Positions 32,953-40,519 are shown, counted from the first letter of the stretch. The stretch is 64,000 nt of DNA from an uncultured bacterium (GCA_947643145.1 CANRVD010000005.1:1-64000), one strand, 5' to 3'. A program made the numbers and translations. Notes: generated from the sequence alone by a model not told the origin.

Positions 32953-32977
32953 TATATTACTGTGAATAGTAATATAT
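32952..32977. repeat. AT-rich member of the GTGAATAGTAAC repeat family
   Basis: ATATATTACT-gtgaat-AGTAATATAT, a perfect 10-bp inverted repeat overlapping the accA stop codon region. The centre carries the GTGAATAGTAA word found elsewhere. Confidence 0.7.
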
Positions 32978-32988
32978 TTCGTTTTTTG

Positions 32989-33018
32989 ATACCTCGCACT
33001 TTGCTGCGGGGTATTTTT
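32989..33018 (+). terminator. Terminator of the fab-acc operon
   Basis: ATACCTCGCA-ctttgc-TGCGGGGTAT with one G-U pair, followed by TTTTTG. Confidence 0.88.
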
Positions 33019-33044
33019 GTATATGAAATAAGTTTGTTGTAGAA

Positions 33045-33096
33045 ACTTTTAAAAATTTATAAATTATTAACTAAAAATTTTTAAAAGTGTTATAAT
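33045..33096 (+). promoter_or_regulatory. Promoter region with a 14-bp inverted repeat before the LytTR operon
   Basis: ACTTTTAAAAATTT and AAATTTTTAAAAGT form a perfect 14-bp dyad (33045-33058 and 33075-33088, 16-base gap). TTAACT (33067-33072), 18 bases, and TATAAT (33091-33096) give a possible promoter lying within the dyad. It is a good candidate for an autoregulatory site. About 130 bases of leader follow, with a GTGAATAGTGAC repeat word near 33198. Confidence 0.6.
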
Positions 33097-33230
33097 TATG
33101 ATGATAGAATGTGAAAGTTGTAGAGCAAGGTAGAGTTCCTATCATCAGCGGATGCAAATGGTATTTGTATCAACTGAGTTGCGTTAATACTTATTGTGAA
33201 TAGTGACGATAGCACTACTGAAGGAGAAAG

Positions 33231-33923
33231 ATGCCTATGAATATTTGTATTTGTGATGATGAAAAAATAGAACGTGAATTTATTCGGAAGCTTTGCAAGG
33301 AATTCTTCCAAAGCAAGAAATTGTCTTATGATATCTGGGAGGCGGACAGTGCCGCCAAGGTATTAGAGCGAAAGGTACTGATTGACTTATTGATTTTAGA
33401 CATTGAGATGCCAGGTATGGACGGAGTGAGTTTGAAGAATCAACTGCAAAGAGACGATAAGCAGATATTGGTTCTTTTTGTGACCGGCCATGATGAAATG
33501 ATGGTGGAAGCCTTTGGTGTAAATGTAATTGGATTTATCGGCAAGGAGTGGCTTAAGATAAAGTTACCAAGATATCTGGGGCTTGCTATTACACTGGCGG
33601 GCAGAAATATTATGGTTGACGGAAAATACCGGAGCCAGGAGATAGTAAAAATTCATTCGGAAAAAGAATACTGCAATCTGTTTTTTAAAGACGGTATGAC
33701 AGAACTGATGCGAGGCAGTTTAAAAAATCTGGGAGAAGAGTTGCATGACTTTGGCTTTGCCAGAATAAACAGAAGTTGGATTGCGAATCTGTGCTATGTG
33801 AAAAGGATAGATAGGTGGGATATCCTTGTCAATGGAGAAGCGTATACTGTAACTAGAAAATATCGGGAGGCATTCGAGGAAATGTATGAAAATTTCTGCG
33901 AGAAAAATGCGAGGTATTTTTGA
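33231..33923 (+). CDS. LytTR-family response regulator (AgrA-like)
   Basis: 230-residue regulator: receiver domain (about 1-120) with CDDEKIE, phospho-Asp in LLILDIEMPGMDG and a receiver end in which the usual Lys follows FIG (FIGKEW); then a LytTR DNA-binding domain (about 130-225) with KIHSEKEYCNLFF and the FARINRSWIANLCYVKRID signature. Members bind direct repeats upstream of peptide or bacteriocin genes. AAGGAG lies 5 bases before ATG 33231. The stop TGA overlaps the kinase ATG (TGATG), so the pair is translationally coupled. Confidence 0.92.
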   Translation: MPMNICICDDEKIEREFIRKLCKEFFQSKKLSYDIWEADSAAKVLERKVLIDLLILDIEMPGMDGVSLKNQLQRDDKQILVLFVTGHDEMMVEAFGVNVIGFIGKEWLKIKLPRYLGLAITLAGRNIMVDGKYRSQEIVKIHSEKEYCNLFFKDGMTELMRGSLKNLGEELHDFGFARINRSWIANLCYVKRIDRWDILVNGEAYTVTRKYREAFEEMYENFCEKNARYF

Positions 33924-35191
33924 TGAGTTTTTGTGAGTGGATTTATTGGATAGCAGTAGAGGGGATAAAAGTCTTACTTGTAGGTCATTATTTCTTTGGG
34001 TATGAGTGGAATAAGGGGAAGATAAGATTTCTGTTATGCCCCTATTTGGTTTTTGCTTTGCTAGTAGAGGACTTGGGGTATACAAATACTTTATATATTA
34101 TGAAGTATTTGTGGAAAATAGCAGTAATACTGTGCCTTTTTAGAGGAAGGGTATTGGAAAAGGTCAAAGTATCTTTTGTGATATGCTTTTTAGTTTCTCT
34201 TACAGATACAATAGTTTGTGTACCCTTTTATTTGATTGCTGTTTTTCCTGAAACTGATATAAGGATGCAAATAACGATAGGTTGTATTGGTGGTCTTTTT
34301 ATAGGAGTATTTAGTTGGAAGGCAAAAAGGTTAGAAAGAGTCGTTAAGGATTTTTGGGATAGTATAGTTTTCTGGGAGTATTTGCTTCTATTACTTGTAC
34401 TATGGCTGCTTTCCATGATTCTTGGTGGGATGCAGGGATATTTATATGATGTAATTACTACATCGAAAAGAGAACTTGTATATGTTTTTGGAGTTATTGC
34501 AGTCATAGTTTTTCTATTATTCTATCTTTGGTTGTTTTATGCACGGCGCTCTAAGGAAAGATTGGAAGAGGTTAATCGATTCAATAATAATTATATGGAA
34601 TTACAAAAAAGTTATTATGAAAGTTCGTTAAAACAATATGAAGATATGCGAGGATTTCGTCATGATATTAATAATCATCTGCATATACTTTCAGAAATGG
34701 GCAGAGAGGGAAGGGATGCAGAATTAAAGGAATACATTGGAAAGATGACGGAAAGCTATGATAAGGCAAAGGTGGTACATACTGGAAATTTTGTAGCAGA
34801 CTGCATTATCAGTCATGCAATTCGGGAACTGGAGGCGGAGGAGAAATTTTCTTTTCAGATAGATGGACATTTTCCAGAAAAGTTTCCAATGGAGGATATC
34901 GATTTTAGCATCCTGTTATCCAATCTATTAAATAATGCTGTGGAGGCATTAGAGAAGGAGGAGAGGAAACTGCTCCAGATTGAGGTAAAAAGATATGATG
35001 AGTGGCTGTATCTGATTGTTGCTAATAATACTACAAAGGAAAGCATAGATTTTTCACATACCAGTAAACAGGAAGCAAATCATGGATATGGCATATCCAA
35101 TGTGCGCCGCGTTGTGGAAAAGTACAACGGGACAGCCCATTGGCATATGGAGCATGGTATGGTAGAGGCAAAAGTAAAATTGAAGCTATAA
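33923..35191 (+). CDS. AgrC-type sensor histidine kinase (GHKL ATPase)
   Basis: 422 residues. About six N-terminal membrane helices (residues 1-205) form the sensor. A coiled coil leads to the His box MRGFRHDINNHL (phospho-His near 255), followed by the GHKL ATPase with N-box LLSNLLNNAVEALE and G-box HGYGISNVRRVVEKYNG. This layout is typical of kinases that sense peptide pheromones. Start is ATG 33923, overlapping the regulator stop; the track TTG 33920 is not needed. No agrB or agrD lies beside it; a very small peptide gene follows. Confidence 0.9.
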   Translation: MSFCEWIYWIAVEGIKVLLVGHYFFGYEWNKGKIRFLLCPYLVFALLVEDLGYTNTLYIMKYLWKIAVILCLFRGRVLEKVKVSFVICFLVSLTDTIVCVPFYLIAVFPETDIRMQITIGCIGGLFIGVFSWKAKRLERVVKDFWDSIVFWEYLLLLLVLWLLSMILGGMQGYLYDVITTSKRELVYVFGVIAVIVFLLFYLWLFYARRSKERLEEVNRFNNNYMELQKSYYESSLKQYEDMRGFRHDINNHLHILSEMGREGRDAELKEYIGKMTESYDKAKVVHTGNFVADCIISHAIRELEAEEKFSFQIDGHFPEKFPMEDIDFSILLSNLLNNAVEALEKEERKLLQIEVKRYDEWLYLIVANNTTKESIDFSHTSKQEANHGYGISNVRRVVEKYNGTAHWHMEHGMVEAKVKLKL

Positions 35192-35271
35192 AAGCATTTA
35201 AGATACTTTATCCTTATAAAGGATTGAAAAATGTTCTTTATAGCAAAAATCCGTCGTTTAAAGCAAAGCCT

Positions 35272-35322
35272 TTGCAAAATGGAATAGATTGGAATATAGT
35301 GGGCATTACAAAGATTGCAATC
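35272..35322 (+). promoter_or_regulatory. Promoter of the small-peptide gene
   Basis: TTGCAA (35272-35277), 17 bases, TATAGT (35295-35300). A perfect palindrome GATTGCAATC lies at 35313-35322, close to the expected transcription start. Confidence 0.55.
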
Positions 35323-35349
35323 TATTATATATTGAAGGGAGTGGATGTG

Positions 35350-35412
35350 ATGGTTATGCCTTACGGCATTAATGATTTTTGGGAGCTTTTCCAAATTTTC
35401 TTTGGAAGATAG
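35350..35412 (+). CDS. 20-residue aromatic peptide, candidate signal or effector
   Basis: Short ORF after the kinase gene: ATG 35350 to TAG 35412, with AAGGGAG 8 bases upstream and its own promoter. The product is hydrophobic and aromatic (NDFWELFQIFFGR at its end), with a helical, amphipathic look and no Cys, so it is not a classic AgrD thiolactone precursor. Position behind a LytTR/AgrC pair suggests a secreted or membrane-active peptide, or a regulated target. I do not recognise it. The track's 90-aa ORF over the same stop has no ribosome site and overlaps the kinase, so I prefer the short form. Confidence 0.5.
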   Translation: MVMPYGINDFWELFQIFFGR

Positions 35413-35505
35413 CTTCGGGCCGGCAGGTAAAAATCTTAAAATGTAGTAGTAGCTGGTATCATTCGTTCTTCTTTAGCTGGAGAGTGAATATACAAATTAT
35501 GTTGG

Positions 35506-35636
35506 GACTGCACTGAGGAAATGCAGTGCACTGGATAATCTAAATACCCAAATTGCACAATATTATAATAGGAAGGTTACTGGCATGCCTTTGGACAAGA
35601 AATAATCGTCGGTTTCTTATCCACATCAGCCAGTAA
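35506..35636. other. Structured intergenic region with long hairpin
   Basis: TGCACTG-aggaaatg-CAGTGCA near 35509 is a small hairpin. A longer one spans 35577-35636: TTACTGGC pairs with GCCAGTAA, and inside it TGGACAAGAAA pairs with TTTCTTATCCA with one mismatch. No coding frame explains it. It could be an untranslated RNA or a decayed repeat; it lies downstream of the small-peptide gene. The rest of 35413-35722 shows nothing else. Confidence 0.5.
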
Positions 35637-35722
35637 TATCTTCCAAACGAACGAAACAATTCTATTCACAATTAAAAAATTCACGAAAGTGAATGCCATT
35701 CTATTTAACGCAGATATGAACA

Positions 35723-35763
35723 AAAAAGGTTTTCGGAGACGCTATCACTCTGAAAACCTTTTT
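35723..35763. terminator. Bidirectional terminator before cvfB
   Basis: AAAAAGGTTTTCGGAG and CTCTGAAAACCTTTTT form a 16-bp stem (one G-U) with a 9-base loop; T-runs occur on both strands. It serves cvfB on the minus strand and the peptide region on the plus strand. Confidence 0.85.
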
Positions 35764-35777
35764 GGCATTTCCCTTTT

Positions 35778-36626
35778 TTAACGTTGAATGCGGATACCAT
35801 CATTGCTTATGGTGATTTTTCCTTCTTTCAGAAGATGTCCGATTCCGCGTTTAAAGGCATTTTTGCTCATATGGAAACGGTTTTTGATTGCTTCCGGGCT
35901 GCTTTTGTCATGAAACGGAAGAAAGCCGTCTTCATCTTCCAGACAGCGCAGGATAAATGCAGCATCATCCGTCATCTGCTCAGGAATCTTTTTTCTGACG
36001 CTGAGAGTAAGCCGCCCATCTTCCATGACCTGAGCGACACGTGCATAGACAGGCTGGTTAATGCGGTATTTTTCGAATACTTCTTTCTGGGGAAGCAGGG
36101 CGGAGTATAAATCGTCTACGGCAATGAAAACGCCGAAGTTCTCACTAATTTCATAAACACGTCCACTGACCGTATCATCTTTCTGGTATTCGGAATCATT
36201 TCTTAAAGCATCATATACATGCATGGAAGCACAAAGACGTTCACTTTTATCCAGATACAGAGTGACTAAAACGGCATCTCCTTCTCTTACTTCATATAAC
36301 TGCTCTTTAAATGGAAGAAGCAAATCCTTGGAAAGCCCCCATTCCAAAAAGGCACCGATTGAGGTTACCTGTTTTACATATAATCTTGCAACACCGCCAA
36401 GAGTAATTAATGGTTCCTGCATCGTGGCAATGGGCCTGTCTTCGGAATCTTTATATACGAATACGTTCAGTACATCTTTTAATCTGGTGCCATTTGGTAC
36501 CTGTGACTTTGGCAAAAGAATTTTTTCATTTTCCTTACCGGTAGGGGTATTTAGAAAAACGCCAAAGTCCGTTTCCTTTGTGACGATTAGTTCCTGATAT
36601 TTTCCAAGTTCAATTTTTTGTGTCAT
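35778..36626 (-). CDS. cvfB: CvfB-family S1-like RNA-binding protein
   Basis: 282 residues with S1-type beta-barrels in series (about 1-65, 70-135 and 145-215; visible cues ETDFGVFLNTP, VTSIGAFLEWG and ENFGVFIAVDDLYSALLP) and a C-terminal winged helix (about 225-280, MSKNAFKRGIGHLLKEGKI). This matches CvfB/YitL, which binds RNA and in Staphylococcus affects virulence gene expression. It starts at ATG 36626 behind GAAATGAGGATAAT, part of the 5'-UTR repeat family. Monocistronic. Confidence 0.88.
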   Translation of the reverse strand: MTQKIELGKYQELIVTKETDFGVFLNTPTGKENEKILLPKSQVPNGTRLKDVLNVFVYKDSEDRPIATMQEPLITLGGVARLYVKQVTSIGAFLEWGLSKDLLLPFKEQLYEVREGDAVLVTLYLDKSERLCASMHVYDALRNDSEYQKDDTVSGRVYEISENFGVFIAVDDLYSALLPQKEVFEKYRINQPVYARVAQVMEDGRLTLSVRKKIPEQMTDDAAFILRCLEDEDGFLPFHDKSSPEAIKNRFHMSKNAFKRGIGHLLKEGKITISNDGIRIQR

Positions 36627-36705
36627 ATTATCCTCATTTCTGCGCTGCTTTTAATGGCCATGCCTTCTGCTGATGCAAAGCCGCAGCATCCATTTTACTT
36701 ATGTT
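36627..36705 (-). repeat. 5'-UTR repeat carrying the ribosome site (cvfB copy)
   Basis: On the minus strand: TGCTGCGGCTTTGCATCAGCA hairpin, GGCATGGCC, AAAAGCAGCGCAGAAATGAGG and ATG. The 23 bases at 36630-36652 are identical to 54970-54992 before rfbB. Between 36706 and 36943 lies a GTGTGAATAGTAAC repeat word (36790) and an extended -10 TGcTATACT (36852-36860), a likely ridA promoter. Confidence 0.7.
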
Positions 36706-36943
36706 GTTTCATATAGTCTGCGTACTAAATTAAAAAAACAATTACTTTCTTATGTTACTATGTTACAGGGCCGTTTGTTTTCTGAAATTAGTGTGAATAG
36801 TAACAGTATACTTGTAAATTTGAAAAAATACTAGTGAAAAAATGGAAATAGTGCTATACTCAGTACAGTTGGGAACAAAATATTTTTTGACCCAGATATC
36901 ATGATGTTAAAAATTGTTAGTAAAAATGAAATGAGGTATTGTT

Positions 36944-37324
36944 ATGAAAAAAGAGATTTCAACTAAAAATGCACCAGCAGCGATTGGACCATATTCACAG
37001 GCAATTGAAGTGAATGGGATGATTTTTACTTCTGGTATGATTCCGATTAATCCGCAGACAGGCGAGTTGGTTGCAGGAGGTGTGGAGGAGCAGGCCGAGC
37101 AGGCGTTTGGAAATTTGAAAGCCTTGGTGGAGGCATCTGGTTCTTCTATGGATAAAGTTGTTAAGACAGTAGTCTTCATAAAGAACATGGATGACTTTGC
37201 AAAGATTAATGCAATATATGAAAAATATTTTACAGAGCCATATCCTGCCAGGTCTTGTGTTGAGGTAGCCAGACTTCCAAAGGATGTGGCACTTGAGGTA
37301 GAAGCGGTTACTATAAAGGAATAA
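36944..37324 (+). CDS. ridA: RidA-family enamine/imine deaminase
   Basis: 126-residue YjgF/YER057c/UK114 protein, a cytosolic trimer that hydrolyses reactive 2-aminoacrylate-type imines released by PLP enzymes. Signature parts: NAPAAIGPYSQAIEVNGMIFTSGMI and the C-terminal PARSCVEVARLPKDVALEVEAV with the catalytic Arg in PARS. Normal length. ATGAGG precedes ATG 36944. It stands alone between cvfB (divergent) and the NlpC/P60 gene. Confidence 0.93.
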   Translation: MKKEISTKNAPAAIGPYSQAIEVNGMIFTSGMIPINPQTGELVAGGVEEQAEQAFGNLKALVEASGSSMDKVVKTVVFIKNMDDFAKINAIYEKYFTEPYPARSCVEVARLPKDVALEVEAVTIKE

Positions 37325-37449
37325 ATAAGGTTTGATGGCAGTTTTTTGTACAAATTGCATGGTTATTTATAATTATTTCCCAAAAGGATGTATATTATGC
37401 AAATATAACGAGATTTTTTTGGAAAATAACAGGAAAATATGTTAAAATT

Positions 37450-37476
37450 CTACGCGAGTAGTAACTACGTGCGTAG
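37450..37476. promoter_or_regulatory. 27-bp near-perfect palindrome upstream of the NlpC/P60 gene
   Basis: CTACGCGAGTAGT-A-ACTACGTGCGTAG pairs over 13 positions with one mismatch and one G-U, flanked by AAAATT and AAATTTT. It is 100 bases upstream of the promoter. It could be an operator or the ridA terminator. Confidence 0.5.
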
Positions 37477-37575
37477 TCGAAATTTTGTCTCTTTAATAAA
37501 ATGGAAAATATTAAATATAACCAAAAAAACCTTAAAATCAAGGAAATTTTATATATTAAAATCAAGCGACAAGTA

Positions 37576-37643
37576 TTGACAAAGTACAACAGCGTTGTTA
37601 TAATGTTCCCTACAGTGTAATAAATTTGTAATAATTATTACAC
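37576..37643 (+). promoter_or_regulatory. Consensus promoter and 5'-UTR dyad of the NlpC/P60 gene
   Basis: TTGACA (37576-37581), 17 bases and TATAAT (37599-37604) match sigma-A consensus perfectly. GTGTAATAA and TTATTACAC form a 9-bp dyad at 37615-37643, just after the expected start site. This implies strong, probably controlled expression. Confidence 0.8.
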
Positions 37644-37685
37644 AGAATTGTACATATTGCTATGAATACTATATGGAGGGATATT

Positions 37686-39068
37686 ATGATTAAAACACGA
37701 TGGGTTAGAAATGTCGCTGTTTTTGGTACAGTTGTTACATTATCGCTGGCTTGTATGGATATAGTTTCTAATGAAGGAACTGCTGCTACATTTTGCCAGG
37801 AGACGGAAATGGCAGGTCTTTCCTTATCATTGGATAAGTTTTATACAGAAAATTATATCAATGTAAGCAGTGAGCAGAAAGAAGACAGTACTCCGGTTGA
37901 GAGTGCTGCACCTACAGCATCTCCTGAAGAGGAAAAGACGGAAGATAAAAAGGAAGATTCAGAAGAAAAGAGAAAGGAAGAGACTGTTGCAAAGCAGTTC
38001 CGTGATCTTGGAATTTCTACAGTAAGTGATTATGTAAATATTCGAAAGAAACCAACAACAGACAGTAAGATTCTTGGTAAGCTTTATAGAGGTTCTGCTG
38101 CTAAGATACTTGGAGAAAAGGACGGCTGGTATAAAATTGAGTCTGGTAGTGTTTCCGGTTATATCAGAAGTGATTTATTAGCAACAGGTGCAAAGGCTCA
38201 GAGTCTTGCAGGTAAGTTTGGTACTGCATTTGCTACTGTTAATAAGGGTGTTATCACTTTGAATGTCCGTTCGAAGAAGAGTACAGAGTCTTCTATTGTA
38301 ACCCAGATTCCTGAGGATGAGAAATTCGAAGTTGTAGGTGAAAGTGAGAATTGGTACAAGATTTGTATTGATGAGGGTGAAAAAGGATATATTGCAAAAA
38401 GATATGCAAGTGTACGTGTCCGTTTTAAGAAGGCAATCTCTATTGCAGAAGAGAAGGCAGAGCTTCGCCGAAAGAGAGCAGCAGAAAGAGCAGAGCAGGA
38501 ACGTCTTGCAGCACTAGAGGAGCAGAGAAGAGCAGCGGCACAGTCAAGCAGCAGTTCTTCAAGCAGCTCAAGTAGCTCTTCGAACAGTTCAAGCAGTTCA
38601 AATAGTTCAAGTAGCTCAAACAGATCAAGCAGTAGTTCCTCTAACAAATCAAGCAGTACGAAGCCATCTACAAGCCAGAACACACCAAGTTATTCAGCAC
38701 CTTCCGGCAGTACTGGTTCTGCTATTGCGAATTATGCTTGCAAATTTGTTGGAAGACCGTATGTATATGGTGGTACAAGCTTGACAAATGGAGCAGACTG
38801 TTCCGGATTTGTTATGAGTATTTATGCACAGTTTGGTTATAGTCTTCCTCATTCATCTGCCGCACAGTCAGGATATGGAAGAGCTGTAAGCCTTTCAAGC
38901 CTGCAGCCGGGTGATTTACTGTTCTATAGGAATGGTGGAAGAATTGGACACGTTGCCATTTACATTGGTGGTGGACGAGTTGTTCATGCCAGCAATGAAA
39001 CAGATGGTATCAAAATTTCGAGATACAATTACAGACAGCCGGCTTGTGCAAGAAGAATTGTAGGTTAA
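37686..39068 (+). CDS. Secreted SH3-domain NlpC/P60 peptidoglycan hydrolase
   Basis: 460 residues. Signal peptide (about 1-35, VAVFGTVVTLSLA), a Glu/Lys-rich spacer (70-110), two bacterial SH3 domains (about 120-170 and 195-250, each starting with a VNIRKKP or LNVRSKK strand), a charged coiled coil (260-290), an almost pure Ser tract of about 40 residues with Asn/Arg/Lys breaks, and a C-terminal NlpC/P60 endopeptidase with Cys in ADCSGFVMSIY, His in GHVAIYIGGG and a polar third residue in VVHASN. It should cleave stem peptides during growth or separation. I start at ATG 37686 after GGAGGG. Confidence 0.92.
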   Translation: MIKTRWVRNVAVFGTVVTLSLACMDIVSNEGTAATFCQETEMAGLSLSLDKFYTENYINVSSEQKEDSTPVESAAPTASPEEEKTEDKKEDSEEKRKEETVAKQFRDLGISTVSDYVNIRKKPTTDSKILGKLYRGSAAKILGEKDGWYKIESGSVSGYIRSDLLATGAKAQSLAGKFGTAFATVNKGVITLNVRSKKSTESSIVTQIPEDEKFEVVGESENWYKICIDEGEKGYIAKRYASVRVRFKKAISIAEEKAELRRKRAAERAEQERLAALEEQRRAAAQSSSSSSSSSSSSSNSSSSSNSSSSSNRSSSSSSNKSSSTKPSTSQNTPSYSAPSGSTGSAIANYACKFVGRPYVYGGTSLTNGADCSGFVMSIYAQFGYSLPHSSAAQSGYGRAVSLSSLQPGDLLFYRNGGRIGHVAIYIGGGRVVHASNETDGIKISRYNYRQPACARRIVG

Positions 39069-39089
39069 TGAAGAAAAAATGAAATAGTA

Positions 39090-39125
39090 GAAAAGCATCG
39101 TAAGTGAGTGCGGTGCTTTTCTTTT
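39090..39125 (+). terminator. Terminator after the NlpC/P60 gene
   Basis: GAAAAGCATCG-10-CGGTGCTTTTC with one wobble pair, followed by TTTT. Confidence 0.8.
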
Positions 39126-39147
39126 ACGTTTGCCATTTATTCTCGCG

Positions 39148-39291
39148 CACGCAACGAGCCAAACGCAAGCTTGTGTTTGGCGGCTGTGCGTGGGTCAAAT
39201 ACCCCGTCCCTTGGGGTGGGCTTACTAAAAAGAAGCTAAGTTATGCTCCGTGGCTTGCTGCAGGGTATTTGACTTAGCGGAAATGAGGGAA
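39148..39291 (+). promoter_or_regulatory. Structured leader of azlCD with alternative pairings
   Basis: Hairpin 1: CACGCA/TGCGTG enclosing GCCAAAC/GTTTGGC (39148-39192). Then TCAAATACCC (39195) pairs with GGGTATTTGA (39263), and GCTAAGT (39235) pairs with ACTTAGC (39272), which overlap at one base. The leader ends in GCGGAAATGAGGG, the same ribosome-site repeat seen before other genes. No T-box motif is visible. Confidence 0.55.
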
Positions 39292-39294
39292 AAT

Positions 39295-39999
39295 ATGGAT
39301 TGTTTTAAACAGGGAATGAAAGATGGGATTCCAATTGCACTGGGCTATGTCTCTGTCAGTTTTACTTTTGGTTTGATGGCTGTATCGGCTGGTATGAACT
39401 GGTGGCAGGCAGTGCTTATCTCAATGACAAATCTGACTTCGGCCGGGCAGTTTGCGGGGCTTGATATTATGATAGCCGGGGGAACCCTGCTTGAGATGGC
39501 TTTGTCACAGTTTATTATTAACCTGCGGTATGCATTGATGTCCCTTGCGCTGTCACAGAAGGTGGACAAGACACTGAACATAGTGTACCGGTTGATTGTT
39601 GGCGTGGGAATTACAGATGAGATTTTTGCGGTGGCAGTAAACCAGAGACAGAAAGTTGGCAGGAGATATATGTTTGGGCTGATTGTTATACCTTATATCG
39701 GCTGGGGGGGAGGAACATTTGCCGGAGCGGTTATGGGTGCTGTTTTGCCGGAAATTGTCCGTTCTGCGCTTGGTATTGCTATCTATGGAATGTTTCTTGC
39801 AATCATTATTCCAAAGGCAAAAGAGCATTCCTGCTATATGAAAGTAATTGCGATAGCGGTTTTGTTAAGCTGTATGTTCCGATGGGTTCCAGGGCTGAGC
39901 AGGGTTTCATCAGGTTTTGTTATTATTATCTGTGCAGTGGCAGCTTCTATAGTGGGTGCTTTGGTGTATCCGATACCAGAGGAGGGAGATTATGATTGA
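39295..39999 (+). CDS. azlC: AzlC-family branched-chain amino acid exporter, large subunit
   Basis: 234-residue membrane protein with about six to seven helices. The family signature GIPIALGYVSVSFTFGLMAVSAGM lies at the N-terminus, followed by SMTNLTSAGQFAGL and INLRYALMSLALSQ. AzlCD exports branched-chain amino acids and toxic analogues. I start at ATG 39295 because GAAATGAGGG is upstream; the track start at 39250 is inside the leader. The 3' end overlaps azlD by 8 bases. Confidence 0.93.
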   Translation: MDCFKQGMKDGIPIALGYVSVSFTFGLMAVSAGMNWWQAVLISMTNLTSAGQFAGLDIMIAGGTLLEMALSQFIINLRYALMSLALSQKVDKTLNIVYRLIVGVGITDEIFAVAVNQRQKVGRRYMFGLIVIPYIGWGGGTFAGAVMGAVLPEIVRSALGIAIYGMFLAIIIPKAKEHSCYMKVIAIAVLLSCMFRWVPGLSRVSSGFVIIICAVAASIVGALVYPIPEEGDYD

Positions 40000-40312
40000 T
40001 TTGCAGATGTGTTTCTTATATCTGGCAGTGATGGCCGGAGTGACATATTTTATCCGGGCGATTCCTTTTGTGCTTTGCCGGGGAGAAGTGACAAACCGTT
40101 TTTTGAAATCGTTTTTGGCGTATGTTCCATATGCGGTACTGGGTGCTATGACATTTCCGGCAATCCTGTATTCTACGGATGGACTGGCTTCTTCCGTAGC
40201 AGGCACAATCGTGGCGCTGGTTTTGGCATTTTGTGGAAGAGGACTGCTGACAGTAGCAGTGGGGGCGTGTGCGGCGGCTTTTTTCATCAAAGTAGTTATG
40301 TTGTTACTATGA
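39992..40312 (+). CDS. azlD: AzlD-family branched-chain amino acid exporter, small subunit
   Basis: 106-residue partner of AzlC with three to four helices; YFIRAIPFVLCRGEVTNRFLKSFLAYVPYAVLGAMTFPAIL is typical of AzlD. GAGGAGGGAG precedes ATG 39992 within the end of azlC. The tail and stop lie in a GTTACTATGAACAATAAC copy of the short repeat family. Confidence 0.9.
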   Translation: MIDLQMCFLYLAVMAGVTYFIRAIPFVLCRGEVTNRFLKSFLAYVPYAVLGAMTFPAILYSTDGLASSVAGTIVALVLAFCGRGLLTVAVGACAAAFFIKVVMLLL

Positions 40313-40357
40313 ACAATAACAACAGCGCGGCTTTTGTTAGAAAAATTTGCAGAGTAC

Positions 40358-40386
40358 TTGACATACTTGGTTTTTCTTGGTACAAT
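40358..40386 (+). promoter_or_regulatory. tRNA-Leu promoter
   Basis: TTGACA (40358-40363), 17 bases, TACAAT (40381-40386), 40 bases upstream of the mature tRNA. Confidence 0.75.
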
Positions 40387-40426
40387 AATATTGTTGTGCA
40401 GAAGTGTGTATAACATCATGAAAGAA

Positions 40427-40510
40427 GCCGGCGTGTCGGAATTGGCAGACGAGGTAGACTCAAAATCTATTTCCGGTAACGGAGTGCGGGTTCAAGTCCC
40501 GCCGCCGGCA
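40427..40510 (+). tRNA. tRNA-Leu (anticodon CAA)
   Basis: 84-base class II tRNA. Acceptor GCCGGCG pairs with CGCCGGC, D-arm GGAATTGGCAGAC, anticodon loop CTCAAAA giving CAA, long variable arm with TTCCGGTAACGGAG, and T-arm GCGGG-TTCAAGT-CCCGC. The discriminator is A. CCA is not encoded (the next bases are CT). It reads UUG codons. Confidence 0.96.
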
Positions 40511-40519
40511 CTAAGAATT

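Noticed and set aside
35140-35412. 90-codon ORF overlapping the kinase end
   Set aside because: It lacks a ribosome site and overlaps the kinase by 50 bases; the 20-codon form from 35350 has promoter and ribosome site.
33231-35412. Complete agr quorum-sensing system
   Set aside because: Only agrA-like and agrC-like genes are present; no AgrB protease and no Cys-containing AgrD precursor.
38545-38660. Possible CRISPR-like repeat array
   Set aside because: The repetition is AGC/TCA codons inside a coding frame, without spacers or constant repeat length.
38198-38683. 161-codon minus-strand ORF rich in Leu and Glu
   Set aside because: It mirrors the polyserine tract of the NlpC/P60 gene; the composition is an artefact of reading Ser codons backwards.
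39148-39291. T-box riboswitch before azlC
   Set aside because: No T-box sequence (AGGGTGGNACCGCG-like) and no clear specifier loop.
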